53,790 nt of DNA from Pseudomonadota bacterium (GCA_022566215.1 JADFJJ010000001.1:1-53790); one strand, 5' to 3'. Positions 1 to 8,351 are shown, numbered from the stretch's first letter. A program made the numbers and translations. The notes: generated by a model not told the origin, from the letters alone.

Positions 1-480
1 AGTTTCAATCTCTCCGCCGCTGCGCACCCACATGGGTGACCGGATGTGGCGCAGGACGATCACACGGATCGGGGAGGGCATCGTGGCCGAAAAGAGGGCG
101 GTCTGTCGGTCCTTGGGTGAGTAGGATAGAATCCGATCAATGCTTGGCAAGAAGCCTATGTCCAGCATCTGATCGGCTTCATCCAACACCACCGTCCGAA
201 GCTTTCCCAACTGTAGAGTCTGGCGGCCCAGGTGGTCTAGCACCCGGCCCGGGGTCCCCACGACAATATGGGCTCCTCGATTAAGGTCGGCGATCTGTTT
301 GGAGATAGCGTGGCCGCCGTAGCAAGCCACAACCCCCAGACCACGAAATTGGGCCAGGCGGCTCAACTCATCACGGACCTGGACCGCCAACTCCCGAGTG
401 GGAACCAGCACCAGCCCCTGCACCTCGGTCAGGGCCATGTCCACCTGTTCAACCAGTGGGATGCCAAAGGCGGCCGTCTT
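1..480 (-). CDS. DEAD-box RNA helicase, internal fragment
   Basis: The minus strand is open from the window edge to about base 480 and reads as the middle of a DEAD-box ATP-dependent RNA helicase. Visible motifs, in order, are KTAAFGIPLVEQ (end of the Walker A region), PTRELA (motif Ia), GG, TPGR (motif Ib), VLDEADQMLDIGF (motif II, DEAD) and LFSATMP (motif III, SAT). The gene runs off the window at its 3' side. At its 5' side it stops abruptly: just before the KT of motif I the expected glycine-rich loop is missing, and the bases instead belong to a cyclase gene on the other strand. The ORF track misses this fragment because no start codon remains. It has no functional link to the aromatic genes next door. 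The family call is secure; what is uncertain is whether this DNA truly belongs to the same chromosome. Confidence 0.8.
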
Positions 481-840
481 TTGAACCGTGCCGGCGACGG
501 GGCGATTTATATCTTTACGGATGCGGATCAGGCCGTCTCGGCTTCCAAGAATTTCATGATCCGGTTAGACCAGTTTAACAAAGAGACCAACACGCTGCAG
601 TCCTCGTTTAAAGTCCGGATAGGTCTCAATACCGGCGAAGTCCTGGCGAATGCCACGCAGAAACATCCGGATGTTTTGAGTCAGGTTCTGGATATTGCCG
701 GCCATCTTCAAAAACAGGCGGAAGCGGGTGAAGTCCTCATTACGGAGAGCACCTTTAGACAGCTTATCGTAAATCAAGGCTTCCGGCCCAGAGAAGAGTT
801 GAAAGAAAATAACGAGTCTGTTTACTCCCTGGAAAAATGA
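469..840 (+). CDS. Class III adenylate/guanylate cyclase, C-terminal catalytic fragment
   Basis: The last ~120 residues of the 190-aa ORF at 268-840 read as the second half of a class III nucleotide cyclase homology domain. Visible are LLNRAGDGAIYIF (the metal-binding GDG strand-loop), a helix with DADQAV, then VRIGLNTGEVLAN (the conserved R-x-G-x-x-x-G-E stretch) and a C-terminal segment ending EAGEVLITEST, typical of the domain's last strands. The upstream part of the ORF, 268 to about 468, is only the antisense of the DEAD-box helicase fragment, so the true N-terminus is missing. The gene converges on bcrA, with only six bases between the two stop codons. Such enzymes make cAMP or cGMP. 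With the N-terminal sensor lost, neither nucleotide nor signal can be inferred. It is a truncated gene or the product of a mis-join. Confidence 0.75.
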   Translation, partial: GGRLLNRAGDGAIYIFTDADQAVSASKNFMIRLDQFNKETNTLQSSFKVRIGLNTGEVLANATQKHPDVLSQVLDIAGHLQKQAEAGEVLITESTFRQLIVNQGFRPREELKENNESVYSLEK

Positions 841-846
841 TCCGTT

Positions 847-2211
847 TTAGAGTCGCGGATCCGTTTTCAGTTTGGATATTTCCAGGTCAGCCATGACCCC
901 GCGCGGGTCACGCCGGGCGAACAGCGCGGCACCGATGGCGCCGGTATAGATGCTGTCGTTGCCGATGTTAATAACCATGTCCCCGTAATTCTCAATCACC
1001 AGTTTTTTCAGCGCGGTGGTCGCCGCCTCGTTGCGGGCGACCCCACCGGTAAAGGTAAACTCGTTTGTCACCCCGCCGCTGCGCGCCAGCAACGACATCG
1101 CCCTCAGGATAATCGCCCGGTGCAGCCCGGCCAGGATGTCCTCGCGCGCCTCGCCAAGCGCCAGGCGCTCGCGCAGTTCCGCTCCGGCGAAGACCGTGCA
1201 GGTGGAATTGATCCTGACGGTCTTGGATGACTTCATCGCCAAGGGGCCGAGCTGGTGCACCCCCATATTCATTTCATCGGCGATATAGCCCAGGTAACGG
1301 CCACAACCGGCGGCACAGCGGTCGTTCATCTGAAAGGCCGTAACGATGCCCTCTTTATCAACCTGGATCGCTTTGGTGTCCTGGCCGCCGATATCCAGAA
1401 CGGTGCGGGTTCCCGGAAACATGAAATGAGCGCCGAGACCGTGGCAAAGTATTTCCGAGCGGATCTGCTGTTTGGCGAACGGTAGGGTCAACCGGCCGTA
1501 ACCGGTGCCGACCGTGTTGACCACGTTAAAGGTGGTGGAAATGGTTGCCGCAACCGCCTCGGTAATATCATCGGCAAACGGTGCAAAGCGCGGCGCCTGT
1601 ATCGTCTTGGTCCGGGCAAATTCCAGATATTCCTCATAGCCGCCAGCAAAACTGTGGCTTTCGGTGCGAAGGATGGCGCCATCGAACAGCCCGACCAGAC
1701 GGCCGAATGACAACCCGCGCTCCATACTGACCTGCTCGGCCAGCCGCATATAGGCGCTGCTGGCGAGATCGCGGAAAAAATCACTCTCGGAGCGTTTTTC
1801 GGGATCAAATTCATCATAAACTTCCCGTTCCATTTCGCTAAAGATGTAAGACAGCGCCTGGGTGAATTTCTCCGCCTCCGCTTCCGGGCTATTCCAGTGT
1901 TTTCTGGCCCCCAGGCACTCGCTCCGTAACGTTTCCAACTGGCGAAGATATTGCGCCAGGTGGTAATAGCAGGTAAGCCACTTCAACAGGCTTGAGCTAT
2001 GTTTGCCGACATGTTTTGACTGCTCCAAATGCTGGCCGAGCAAGGCAAAACGGGCATTGATCTCCGCTTCCTCGCGGGCGATCTGGCAGGCCAGTTCATA
2101 GTTGGAGCGGGAATTGGTGATGCCGCGCCCGAGCACCCGTTCCTGGTTATCTATAAACACCGCCTTGGTGGTGGTTGATCCCAGGTCGATGCCGATGTAA
2201 CAGCGGTCCAT
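847..2211 (-). CDS. bcrA: Benzoyl-CoA reductase, ATPase/activator subunit (BcrA/BadF type)
   Basis: This 454-residue protein belongs to the BcrA/BcrD/BadF/BadG activase family, which hydrolyses ATP and passes low-potential electrons to the ring-reducing subunits. It opens with GIDLGSTTTKA (phosphate loop of the actin-like ATPase fold) and has a second nucleotide motif, DIGGQDTKA, near residue 273. Cysteines in DRCAAGCGR (C299, C303) and NSTCTVF (C338) fit the [4Fe-4S] cluster shared between two ATPase subunits. The long insert between about residues 40 and 200 matches the large alpha subunit rather than the ~280-aa delta subunit BcrD. It is the last gene of the operon, three bases after bcrB. 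No bcrD follows it, although class I enzymes normally have both, so it may work as a homodimer or pair with a partner encoded elsewhere. A 2-hydroxyacyl-CoA dehydratase activator is less likely given the neighbours. Confidence 0.85.
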   Translation of the reverse strand: MDRCYIGIDLGSTTTKAVFIDNQERVLGRGITNSRSNYELACQIAREEAEINARFALLGQHLEQSKHVGKHSSSLLKWLTCYYHLAQYLRQLETLRSECLGARKHWNSPEAEAEKFTQALSYIFSEMEREVYDEFDPEKRSESDFFRDLASSAYMRLAEQVSMERGLSFGRLVGLFDGAILRTESHSFAGGYEEYLEFARTKTIQAPRFAPFADDITEAVAATISTTFNVVNTVGTGYGRLTLPFAKQQIRSEILCHGLGAHFMFPGTRTVLDIGGQDTKAIQVDKEGIVTAFQMNDRCAAGCGRYLGYIADEMNMGVHQLGPLAMKSSKTVRINSTCTVFAGAELRERLALGEAREDILAGLHRAIILRAMSLLARSGGVTNEFTFTGGVARNEAATTALKKLVIENYGDMVINIGNDSIYTGAIGAALFARRDPRGVMADLEISKLKTDPRL

Positions 2212-2214
2212 AAT

Positions 2215-3492
2215 TCAGGCTCCTGGGCGTTTGGTTTCAATCATCTGGAAATAGGATTCCAGGCGGTTCTTGATATTGGCCGCGCTGAAATAACGCGGGT
2301 CAACCAGGTCGGATTCGATAAAGACTCCGGCTTTGCCGGTGCGTTTTTCCAGTTCGCGCATTATCAGAAGCTGACCGGCGGAGAACGAGTTGCAGCTTTT
2401 GATCGAATGGATCATGAAGCCGTCAGCGGAAAAATCCTTGATGTATTTCTCGAGTATATCGACCCGTGCCGGCAGCGAGTGGTTGGTATAACAGCCCATG
2501 CAATATTCGCCCAGGCTCTCGAGCGGGCGCTCCGGGTCATGGCGGAAACCGTCCTCGAACAGCCCCCCAACTTTGGTATAGGTGGAGGCCACCATAACCA
2601 CCCCTTCATCGGTGAGGATTTTCCAGAAATCACGGAAGTTGGGCCATGACGGCGGCCCTTCGACAACGATCCGGTATTTCTGGTCGTTCAGCTCGCCCTC
2701 GGGCGTTACCGGGCCGAGCTTGTTTTTAATTCGGTAATTCACTTCAGCCTTGAGGGCCTTATAATAGTCCACACACTCCGGCAGGCCGCGAAACGCAGTA
2801 AAAATGGGGCCGATGTAAAACACCCCGCCGAAATAGGCATCGATCGGCGATGGCTTGTTCTTGGCCGAATTCCATACCTCCACCAGCAGGTCCTCGGCCT
2901 GTGCGGACAGGGCCAGCATTTCCTTCAGCCGGTCGCGATCAAACTTTTTGCCGGAAACCTTCTCCAGCGCCGGAACCACCACTTCCTCAAGCTGCCTGGT
3001 GACATAATCGCGCATTTCCGGGGTGATTTTACCCTCAGCCTGATAAGGCACCTGCAACAGGACGATCGGGCAGTCATATTCTTTCTTTAATATCTCGAAC
3101 CATTTGAGAAAGGTGAAACATCCGGTGTAGCTGAGCAACAGCAGGTCGGGTTTGGGCAAGGGCAGGCCAGTGGGGCCGATATTGCCTTTTTTCATCATCC
3201 CGATGTCACATTTGACATAGGCGCAGACATCTTCCGAGTGGCCAAATTTCTCAGCCTCCTGGATATAATCGCCGCTCATCTTGCGCATGCCGGATTGCAG
3301 CGCGTTGACCTCCGGGTGAACCGGCAGCATGTCAAAGGCCAGGATCAATTCGTTAAGATTGCCGGGAACGAAGGTATAGACCACCTTCTTGCCGTTCTCT
3401 GTAGCGCGCGCGAGATTTTCGAAATGGCCAGCGATCATTTCCTTTTGCATGATCATGCTGTCTTCTTTTTGAATTTTCTGCTGAACGTTCAT
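2215..3492 (-). CDS. bcrB: Benzoyl-CoA reductase subunit B
   Basis: One of the two subunits that hold the active site of class I benzoyl-CoA reductase, which reduces benzoyl-CoA to cyclohexa-1,5-diene-1-carbonyl-CoA. It is a member of the 2-hydroxyacyl-CoA dehydratase D family, whose subunits carry [4Fe-4S] clusters bound by scattered cysteines. Candidate ligands lie in SYTGCFTF, EYCMGCYTN and IKSCNSF. The length of 425 residues fits BcrB. I moved the start from the track's 3504 to the ATG at 3492, which overlaps the bcrC stop as ATGA. This gives four bases of overlap and likely translational coupling. The order C-B-A is the same as in Thauera bcrCBAD. A related 3-hydroxybenzoyl-CoA or methylbenzoyl-CoA reductase cannot be excluded from sequence alone, but the adjacent dch, oah and had favour benzoyl-CoA. 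Confidence 0.88.
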   Translation of the reverse strand: MNVQQKIQKEDSMIMQKEMIAGHFENLARATENGKKVVYTFVPGNLNELILAFDMLPVHPEVNALQSGMRKMSGDYIQEAEKFGHSEDVCAYVKCDIGMMKKGNIGPTGLPLPKPDLLLLSYTGCFTFLKWFEILKKEYDCPIVLLQVPYQAEGKITPEMRDYVTRQLEEVVVPALEKVSGKKFDRDRLKEMLALSAQAEDLLVEVWNSAKNKPSPIDAYFGGVFYIGPIFTAFRGLPECVDYYKALKAEVNYRIKNKLGPVTPEGELNDQKYRIVVEGPPSWPNFRDFWKILTDEGVVMVASTYTKVGGLFEDGFRHDPERPLESLGEYCMGCYTNHSLPARVDILEKYIKDFSADGFMIHSIKSCNSFSAGQLLIMRELEKRTGKAGVFIESDLVDPRYFSAANIKNRLESYFQMIETKRPGA

Positions 3493-4646
3493 TGGGACCC
3501 CCACAGTTTAATGGAATCGGCAAAAGTGCCTGTCTGTTCTTTGATCACCTGAATTTGTCCGGTGTTCTCGGCGTATTTGAAGGCGGTGTAAGGGATGTTT
3601 TCCCGGGCCAGCACTTCCTGGATCATGGGCCGGTCCAAAAGCGCCGGATCACAGAAGCTGGGGGCGGCAAAGATCACCCCCTCGGCCTTCCGCTCACGCA
3701 CCTGCCTGACCAGGTAGTCCCCTTTACCTGGGCCCGGAACATAACGCGAAGCGGTCGCCACCGTTTCACCCAGATAGGCATCGGCCAGAGCCTCGATCGG
3801 TTTATCGCCAATGGCGATCGGCTCCAGCTGGTAACGATTTCCCAGGACCCAGTCATCATCAACGATAAAGCAGCCGCTGTTTTCCAGCGCCTTGACCAGG
3901 GTTAGCGGCGGCTGTTCGCAAAAGGTTCCAGTCACCACCACCCGGACATGGTCGCGCTCCGGCCGCTCACTGTTTGAGATGGCCGTAATATAATCCCGCA
4001 GCATTTTTGTGTGTTCGCCTACTTCCAGAATATTGGACGCGCGCATCAGCAAAAACAGCTCAGCGGTTTTGACCTTGTGCGGCATCTGGCTGCGGAGATC
4101 ATATAACTCGGTGATCAGGTGTCGGTTTTCATTGTAAAGCCCGAATGAGTGATTGAGCGCCTCCGGCGTGATCTTATTCCCTGAAATTTTTTCGAAAGCC
4201 TTTGCCATACCGGCAAGCTCGGTGAGATAAAATCTCCGCCCCTCGGCGCCGAAATTCTGAGGCATATCGAGATACTTGATGTATTTGCCCTCGAACATAA
4301 TTTGCCACATGCCACTCAGGTTACGGATCACATCGCAGATCGCCGGGAACAGCATGCCGTCCAGAAAATCAAGCCGTCCGGAGACCCCGAGCTCGATGGT
4401 TGAGCGGGGGATGCGGCAGATATAAGACTGGAAATAGGCATCTCCCCGGATGATCTCCAGGTTATCGCCGCCGCCCATGATCCCGACCGGCAGCATGCCG
4501 GCGGCATGGATCAATTCTCTCGGGGCGTAAACCGGCATAAAGCCAATCGCCCCGGCCTTGTTTTTCTCTTTCCAGTCCTTGACATAATTGAAATCAAGAT
4601 CATCGTAGAGGTCTTCACAGCGTTTTATGATGGTTTCCACTTTCAT
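3489..4646 (-). CDS. bcrC: Benzoyl-CoA reductase subunit C
   Basis: The second ring-reducing subunit of class I benzoyl-CoA reductase, 385 residues, close to the usual BcrC length. It shares the dehydratase-D fold with BcrB. Recognisable stretches are MPVYAPRELIHAAGMLPVG near the N-terminus, a family-typical region in which the protein binds substrate, and cysteines in SYICRIPRS, FPAICDV and APSFCDPALL that are plausible [4Fe-4S] and active-site ligands. The ATG follows GGAG at a seven-base distance, and the gene starts 12 bases after the tetR stop. Its stop is coupled to bcrB. The enzyme is oxygen-sensitive and needs a reduced ferredoxin; no ferredoxin gene is visible in this window, so the electron donor must be encoded elsewhere. 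Confidence 0.87.
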   Translation of the reverse strand: MKVETIIKRCEDLYDDLDFNYVKDWKEKNKAGAIGFMPVYAPRELIHAAGMLPVGIMGGGDNLEIIRGDAYFQSYICRIPRSTIELGVSGRLDFLDGMLFPAICDVIRNLSGMWQIMFEGKYIKYLDMPQNFGAEGRRFYLTELAGMAKAFEKISGNKITPEALNHSFGLYNENRHLITELYDLRSQMPHKVKTAELFLLMRASNILEVGEHTKMLRDYITAISNSERPERDHVRVVVTGTFCEQPPLTLVKALENSGCFIVDDDWVLGNRYQLEPIAIGDKPIEALADAYLGETVATASRYVPGPGKGDYLVRQVRERKAEGVIFAAPSFCDPALLDRPMIQEVLARENIPYTAFKYAENTGQIQVIKEQTGTFADSIKLWGSQ

Positions 4647-4658
4647 TTTTTTCTCCGC

Positions 4659-5252
4659 TTACCCAGCCGCACAGCCTTCGGTGAAGGTGCGGAAAATATC
4701 GTCCGCCAAATCCTCCGGGGTGCCGTGAGCGCCGCTTGAATACCAGCCGAAAATCCAGTTCATCATGCCGAACAGCAAATAGGTTTTGCGCGCCAGTTCC
4801 ACCTCGCTCAGACCAGACCCGCGGGCCTCGGCAATGTAAGCCTGAACAATTTCCTGAACATTTTGGCGGTAAACCTCCTTGAGCCGGTTGATCTCCCGGC
4901 CCCGGTCCTTACTCAATTCAAGGGTGCCGAACATCATCACCCGCATTTCATCCAGGTGGTCGACGAAAAACCCGATATGTCTGTTGATCAGGCCCTTGAG
5001 CATTTCAGTCGGCCCAAACCCGGCCTCGCGCAGGTCCTCAGCCAAGTCCAGAAGCGAGCTAAAGCCCCGCTTGTTGATCAGGTACAACAGGTCCTCCTTG
5101 CCTTCGAAATAATGGTAAAGACCCGACAGGCTGCGCCCGGTTACCTCGGCCAGGTCACGCATACTGGTGCCGTGGTAACCACGGTGCGCCATTAAGCGCG
5201 CGGACCTTATCAGAATTTCGTCCAGGTTCGGGTTGGGGTTGGTCTCAAGCAT
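4659..5252 (-). CDS. TetR-family transcriptional regulator of the benzoyl-CoA operon
   Basis: A 197-residue TetR/AcrR-type repressor. The N-terminal helix-turn-helix is clear: GYHGTSMRDLAEVTGRS then LSGLYHYFEGKEDLLY. The rest is helical and would be the ligand pocket, probably for an aromatic or alicyclic acyl-CoA (inference). The ORF track starts at 5309, but that adds 19 residues of antisense-like lead. The ATG at 5252 has GGAG upstream and overlaps the dch stop by eight bases, so it is preferred. The gene sits inside the operon it presumably controls, between dch and bcrC, an arrangement that gives autoregulation. The only strong palindrome nearby, CGAACGATCGTTCG at 8236-8249 in the promoter of had, is the obvious candidate operator. 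Confidence 0.85.
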   Translation of the reverse strand: MLETNPNPNLDEILIRSARLMAHRGYHGTSMRDLAEVTGRSLSGLYHYFEGKEDLLYLINKRGFSSLLDLAEDLREAGFGPTEMLKGLINRHIGFFVDHLDEMRVMMFGTLELSKDRGREINRLKEVYRQNVQEIVQAYIAEARGSGLSEVELARKTYLLFGMMNWIFGWYSSGAHGTPEDLADDIFRTFTEGCAAG

Positions 5253-6021
5253 GTTTCCACTCCGGTTTGCGTTTTTCCAAAAAAGCCGCGATGCCTTCAT
5301 TGGCATCATGGCTGGCCATCAGGTCATCCAGATAAAGGCGTTCCAGATCGCCAATGTGTTCATTGTAATAGCGGACCAGGGCCCACCGCGCGGCCTTATG
5401 TGCTATGCGCAAGGAGCTGGCGCTCTTGGGGCAGATCTGGTTTTCGATAAAGTCCGCCAAGACATTGTCCAACTTCCCAGTTGGGGCCAGCGTATCGACA
5501 AATCCGGCCCGGTGCAGGGCCTTGGCGCCCATCCCGTCTCCGGTCAGAACCAGCCGGTTGGCGCGGGCGCTACCCACCGTCCAGGGCAGTAAAAGCGCCG
5601 CCACCGGCGGAAAGACCCCCAGTTTAATCTCCGGCACGGCGAAGTTTGCGCTCTCATCGGCGATCACAAAGGTGCAGGCCAGTGCTATCTCGAACCCGCC
5701 GCCCAGACACTGGCCGGACACTTTGGCAAGGGTCGGAACCGGATGGTCCAGAATCTTACCGATCAGGCGATGAAAGGCCGGCAACATATCACCAACCTGG
5801 TCACGCTGGTGTTCCTCGACACTGGCGCCGAAACAAAAATTCTTACCGGCTCCCTGAAAGACGATCAGCTTGCGTCCTGCCTCAGTTCTCTCCAGCTCCA
5901 GCCGGTCCTCAATTTCAGCCATCATCCGGGCGGTCAGGATATTGGCGGGTGGGGCGTCAAGCGTGATTTCACACACCTGGCCGTCAAACAGCTCCCGAAT
6001 TTTTATGGTCTGATACCTCAC
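5245..6021 (-). CDS. dch: Cyclohexa-1,5-diene-1-carbonyl-CoA hydratase
   Basis: An enoyl-CoA hydratase/isomerase (crotonase) family protein of 258 residues, the same length I recall for Dch of Thauera. It adds water to the dienoyl-CoA made by benzoyl-CoA reductase, giving 6-hydroxycyclohex-1-ene-1-carbonyl-CoA. The family oxyanion-hole regions are visible as GKNFCFGASVEEH and SGQCLGGGFEIALACTFVIA. The start is a GTG preceded by AGGA, and the gene begins three bases after the oah stop. The 3' end overlaps tetR. The assignment to this step rests mainly on context between oah and bcr, since crotonase sequences alone rarely fix the substrate. Confidence 0.85.
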   Translation of the reverse strand: MRYQTIKIRELFDGQVCEITLDAPPANILTARMMAEIEDRLELERTEAGRKLIVFQGAGKNFCFGASVEEHQRDQVGDMLPAFHRLIGKILDHPVPTLAKVSGQCLGGGFEIALACTFVIADESANFAVPEIKLGVFPPVAALLLPWTVGSARANRLVLTGDGMGAKALHRAGFVDTLAPTGKLDNVLADFIENQICPKSASSLRIAHKAARWALVRYYNEHIGDLERLYLDDLMASHDANEGIAAFLEKRKPEWKHA

Positions 6022-6024
6022 AGC

Positions 6025-7104
6025 TTATCCTTTCGGCATGATCTTTTCGAACAGGCGTTCGTCCCACGGAGCGGCTTTGGCCAGCTCGCGCCTCAGCCTT
6101 AAGAAATCCACCTCGCGGTTATGACGCGGCCCCTCATTGAAGGCGCGGAAACCGGCCTTGCCTTCGGTCATCATGTTGAGCGCCAGCCACGAGCGGTTGG
6201 TCTCACAGTTCTTAAGCCAATGCTCCAGTTTCTTTTTGCGCAGGGATTCAAGAGTTTTGTTCAAGCAATCGGGCATGGTCAACGCAAGACGGTAGGCAAA
6301 TCCATTGACCTCGGCGTCCAGCAGACTTTGATCGACCGTGCATTCGGCGGCCACCTTTTTGGCCTCCGCGCGGGCCTCGCCGGTCTTGAACGCGCCATAG
6401 CTGGGGTTGCCCCAGGCGTCAAAAGGTTCCGTCCCGATAAACGGATTGGAGATAAACTCGCCCCGAGCGTCTTTCAACACCGGCACGATCTTGTTGATCA
6501 ATCCCAAATGTACCGCCGCATGAGCCGACCATGGTTCGCACAAGGTGCAGCTTTCAATGGCATGGCCGATGCCGACAAAAAGATGCAGAAAGTCGGTCGC
6601 ACCGCCGTCCGGAGCTGAGCCGTGCTTGGGGCCGGCTTGGCCGAAACGCGCGGTATCGGCGGCAATAGTGTAATCGCAAGCCATGCCGATTTCCTGACCG
6701 CCCCCAACCCTGAGCCCGTTGACCCGGTTAATGACCGGTTTGTCACAGGTCAGGATGCCAGTGACCATGTCGTTAAAGAGACGCATGTACTGTTTGTATT
6801 CTTGCGGATTACCGGCGTAATATTCGGCGTATTCCTTGGTGTTGCCCCCGCTGCAAAATGCCTTGTCTCCCATGGCTGTAAAAACCACTGCGACCACCGA
6901 ACGGTCGCATGACGCTTGACGAAAAGCGAGAATGATCTCTTTGATCATTTCGGTGGTATAGGAGTTGAACTGGGCCTCGTTGTTGAGCACGATCCAGAAA
7001 TTATAAAGTCCCTTTACTGTCTTTCCTTCACCGTCCAGCAACGGGCGTTTTTCAGCGGTAATTTCATTGTACTCGGGGTCCTTTATCAAATGATGGTTCT
7101 TCAT
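6025..7104 (-). CDS. oah: 6-oxocyclohex-1-ene-1-carbonyl-CoA hydrolase (ring opening)
   Basis: A crotonase-superfamily protein of 359 residues that hydrates and opens the alicyclic ring of 6-oxocyclohex-1-ene-1-carbonyl-CoA, yielding 3-hydroxypimelyl-CoA. It is the marker enzyme of anaerobic aromatic degradation (Oah/BamA). Features that set it apart from ordinary hydratases are its length and stretches such as KGLYNFWIVLNN, DKAFCSGGNTKEYAEYYAGNP, VNGLRVGGGQEIGMACDYTIA and AGPKHGSAPDGGATDFL. I chose the ATG at 7104, with GAGGAG eight to ten bases upstream, instead of the track's TTG at 7119. It lies 17 bases after the had stop in the same operon. The product would feed beta-oxidation to acetyl-CoA units and CO2. 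Confidence 0.93.
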   Translation of the reverse strand: MKNHHLIKDPEYNEITAEKRPLLDGEGKTVKGLYNFWIVLNNEAQFNSYTTEMIKEIILAFRQASCDRSVVAVVFTAMGDKAFCSGGNTKEYAEYYAGNPQEYKQYMRLFNDMVTGILTCDKPVINRVNGLRVGGGQEIGMACDYTIAADTARFGQAGPKHGSAPDGGATDFLHLFVGIGHAIESCTLCEPWSAHAAVHLGLINKIVPVLKDARGEFISNPFIGTEPFDAWGNPSYGAFKTGEARAEAKKVAAECTVDQSLLDAEVNGFAYRLALTMPDCLNKTLESLRKKKLEHWLKNCETNRSWLALNMMTEGKAGFRAFNEGPRHNREVDFLRLRRELAKAAPWDERLFEKIMPKG

Positions 7105-7121
7105 GTTTCCACTCCTCAAAT

Positions 7122-8189
7122 TTAATGCCCTGGTGCCAGAATGGCCCGGCGCTCAAGCTTGTGAGCAACAGCCAGAGCCACCACTTCATTGATCTGGTCC
7201 AATGGGTGGATTTCGATATTGTCGGCCAAGTTGATCTTTCGCGTCAGGACGTCACCCACCACCACCGGGTAGTGCCGGGGAGAACACCCCCAGTTGCCGA
7301 AAAGAGAGGCATCAAAAGCCATCACGTTCGACAGCCGGAGTGAAATCTTCTCCATGGTAAAGCCGATGATGCTGACCGACCCGGCGAAGCTCAGCAGCGC
7401 AAAGGCCGCGCTTTGGCCGCCGGCGCTGCCGCTGGCCTCATATACTTTCCACTGGGTGCCGGGCAGCTTTTGTTCCTTGACCAGGGCGCGGACGGTTTTT
7501 TTCAACTCCCGCTCATCCCGGCCCTTGCTGCAGATGGTGAAATCTGCGCCTTGCTTTTCAGCAACCGCCAGCTTGGCGGCATCGACATCGATTGCGATCA
7601 CGGTGGCGCCGGCGTTTTTGGCGTGCTGGACCATATAAAGCCCGATCCCACCGGTGCCGATAACGATTGCCAGATCTCCTGCTTTTAGACCTGATCTCAC
7701 CATTGCCTGATAGGGGGTGGTGATGGCATCGGCGACAACCGACAGCTGCGCCAGGTCAAAGCCTTCCAGATCGTCGGGCAATTGGCACAGCGACCGTCCT
7801 GGCACCACCACATGGCTGGCAAACCCGCCGTTAAAGTCGTTTCCCGGCATTTCCTGGTGGCGGCAGATATTGTCGCGCCCGGCCAAGCACAACTCACATT
7901 CCCCACACGGCAGGACCGCCGGGACAATCACCCGTGTTTCAAGTTTGTCCTGATAATGCGCCCCGGCGGCGATCACAGCGCCGCTGATCTCATGACCCAG
8001 CACCAGCGGCAGATCGTGCTTGGTGCGCACATCGCCGGACATAAAAGCCAAATCGGTATGGCACAGGCCACACCCGGCGACCTCGACCACTACCTGATCG
8101 TCGGCCAAGGCATCAATGGTAAATTCCCGCCGCTCCAGAGCTTCGCCTGGAGTGCAAAGAAAATATCCGTAAGCCTTTATCTTGTCCAA
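7122..8189 (-). CDS. had: 6-hydroxycyclohex-1-ene-1-carbonyl-CoA dehydrogenase
   Basis: A zinc-dependent medium-chain alcohol dehydrogenase of 355 residues. The catalytic zinc region is GCGLCHTD with GHEISG. The structural zinc lobe has four cysteines in CGECELCLAGRDNIC. The Rossmann motif is GTGGIGLYMVQHAKNAGA, followed by an acidic residue (IAIDVD) that favours NAD. It would oxidise the Dch product to the 6-oxo compound that Oah opens. It is the first gene of the had-oah-dch-tetR-bcrCBA unit. Translation starts at a TTG, supported by a near-perfect AGGAGG eight bases upstream. The promoter and palindrome at 8236-8287 lie directly upstream. Confidence 0.88.
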   Translation of the reverse strand: MDKIKAYGYFLCTPGEALERREFTIDALADDQVVVEVAGCGLCHTDLAFMSGDVRTKHDLPLVLGHEISGAVIAAGAHYQDKLETRVIVPAVLPCGECELCLAGRDNICRHQEMPGNDFNGGFASHVVVPGRSLCQLPDDLEGFDLAQLSVVADAITTPYQAMVRSGLKAGDLAIVIGTGGIGLYMVQHAKNAGATVIAIDVDAAKLAVAEKQGADFTICSKGRDERELKKTVRALVKEQKLPGTQWKVYEASGSAGGQSAAFALLSFAGSVSIIGFTMEKISLRLSNVMAFDASLFGNWGCSPRHYPVVVGDVLTRKINLADNIEIHPLDQINEVVALAVAHKLERRAILAPGH

Positions 8190-8235
8190 AACGCTGCCTC
8201 CTATATGGTCACTAAAGGCACTGGTGTTTGAAACC

Positions 8236-8249
8236 CGAACGATCGTTCG
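8236..8249. promoter_or_regulatory. Perfect 14-bp palindrome, candidate TetR operator of the benzoyl-CoA operon
   Basis: CGAACGATCGTTCG is fully self-complementary. It lies about 47 bases before the had start codon and about ten bases downstream of a plausible -10 element, where a bound repressor would block RNA polymerase. GAACG-CGTTC arms are common in TetR-family operators, and a TetR gene lies in the operon below. I saw no second copy when reading the other promoter regions. The assignment is inference from position and symmetry. Confidence 0.65.
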
Positions 8250-8258
8250 TTCTTTTTA

Positions 8259-8287
8259 TGTTTAATACATTTCATGACCAAGTGCAA
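8259..8287 (-). promoter_or_regulatory. Candidate sigma-70-type promoter for had-oah-dch-tetR-bcrCBA
   Basis: On the minus strand TTGCAC (8287-8282) and TAAACA (8264-8259) are separated by 17 bases. The -35 is a good match and the -10 a moderate one. The element reads toward had and sits just before the palindrome at 8236-8249. No hairpin terminator was seen between the upstream ligase gene and this promoter, so readthrough from the upstream operon is possible. Confidence 0.4.
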
Positions 8288-8351
8288 ATCCTTTAGTTGA
8301 TTAAATATAAAGTCCCGGTATTCCTTTAATTTTTTCTCTTTTTCCACTCTT

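Noticed and set aside
268-840. ORF of 190 aa taken as one protein
   Set aside because: Its first part is the antisense of the DEAD-box helicase fragment; only the part after about 469 is a real cyclase domain.
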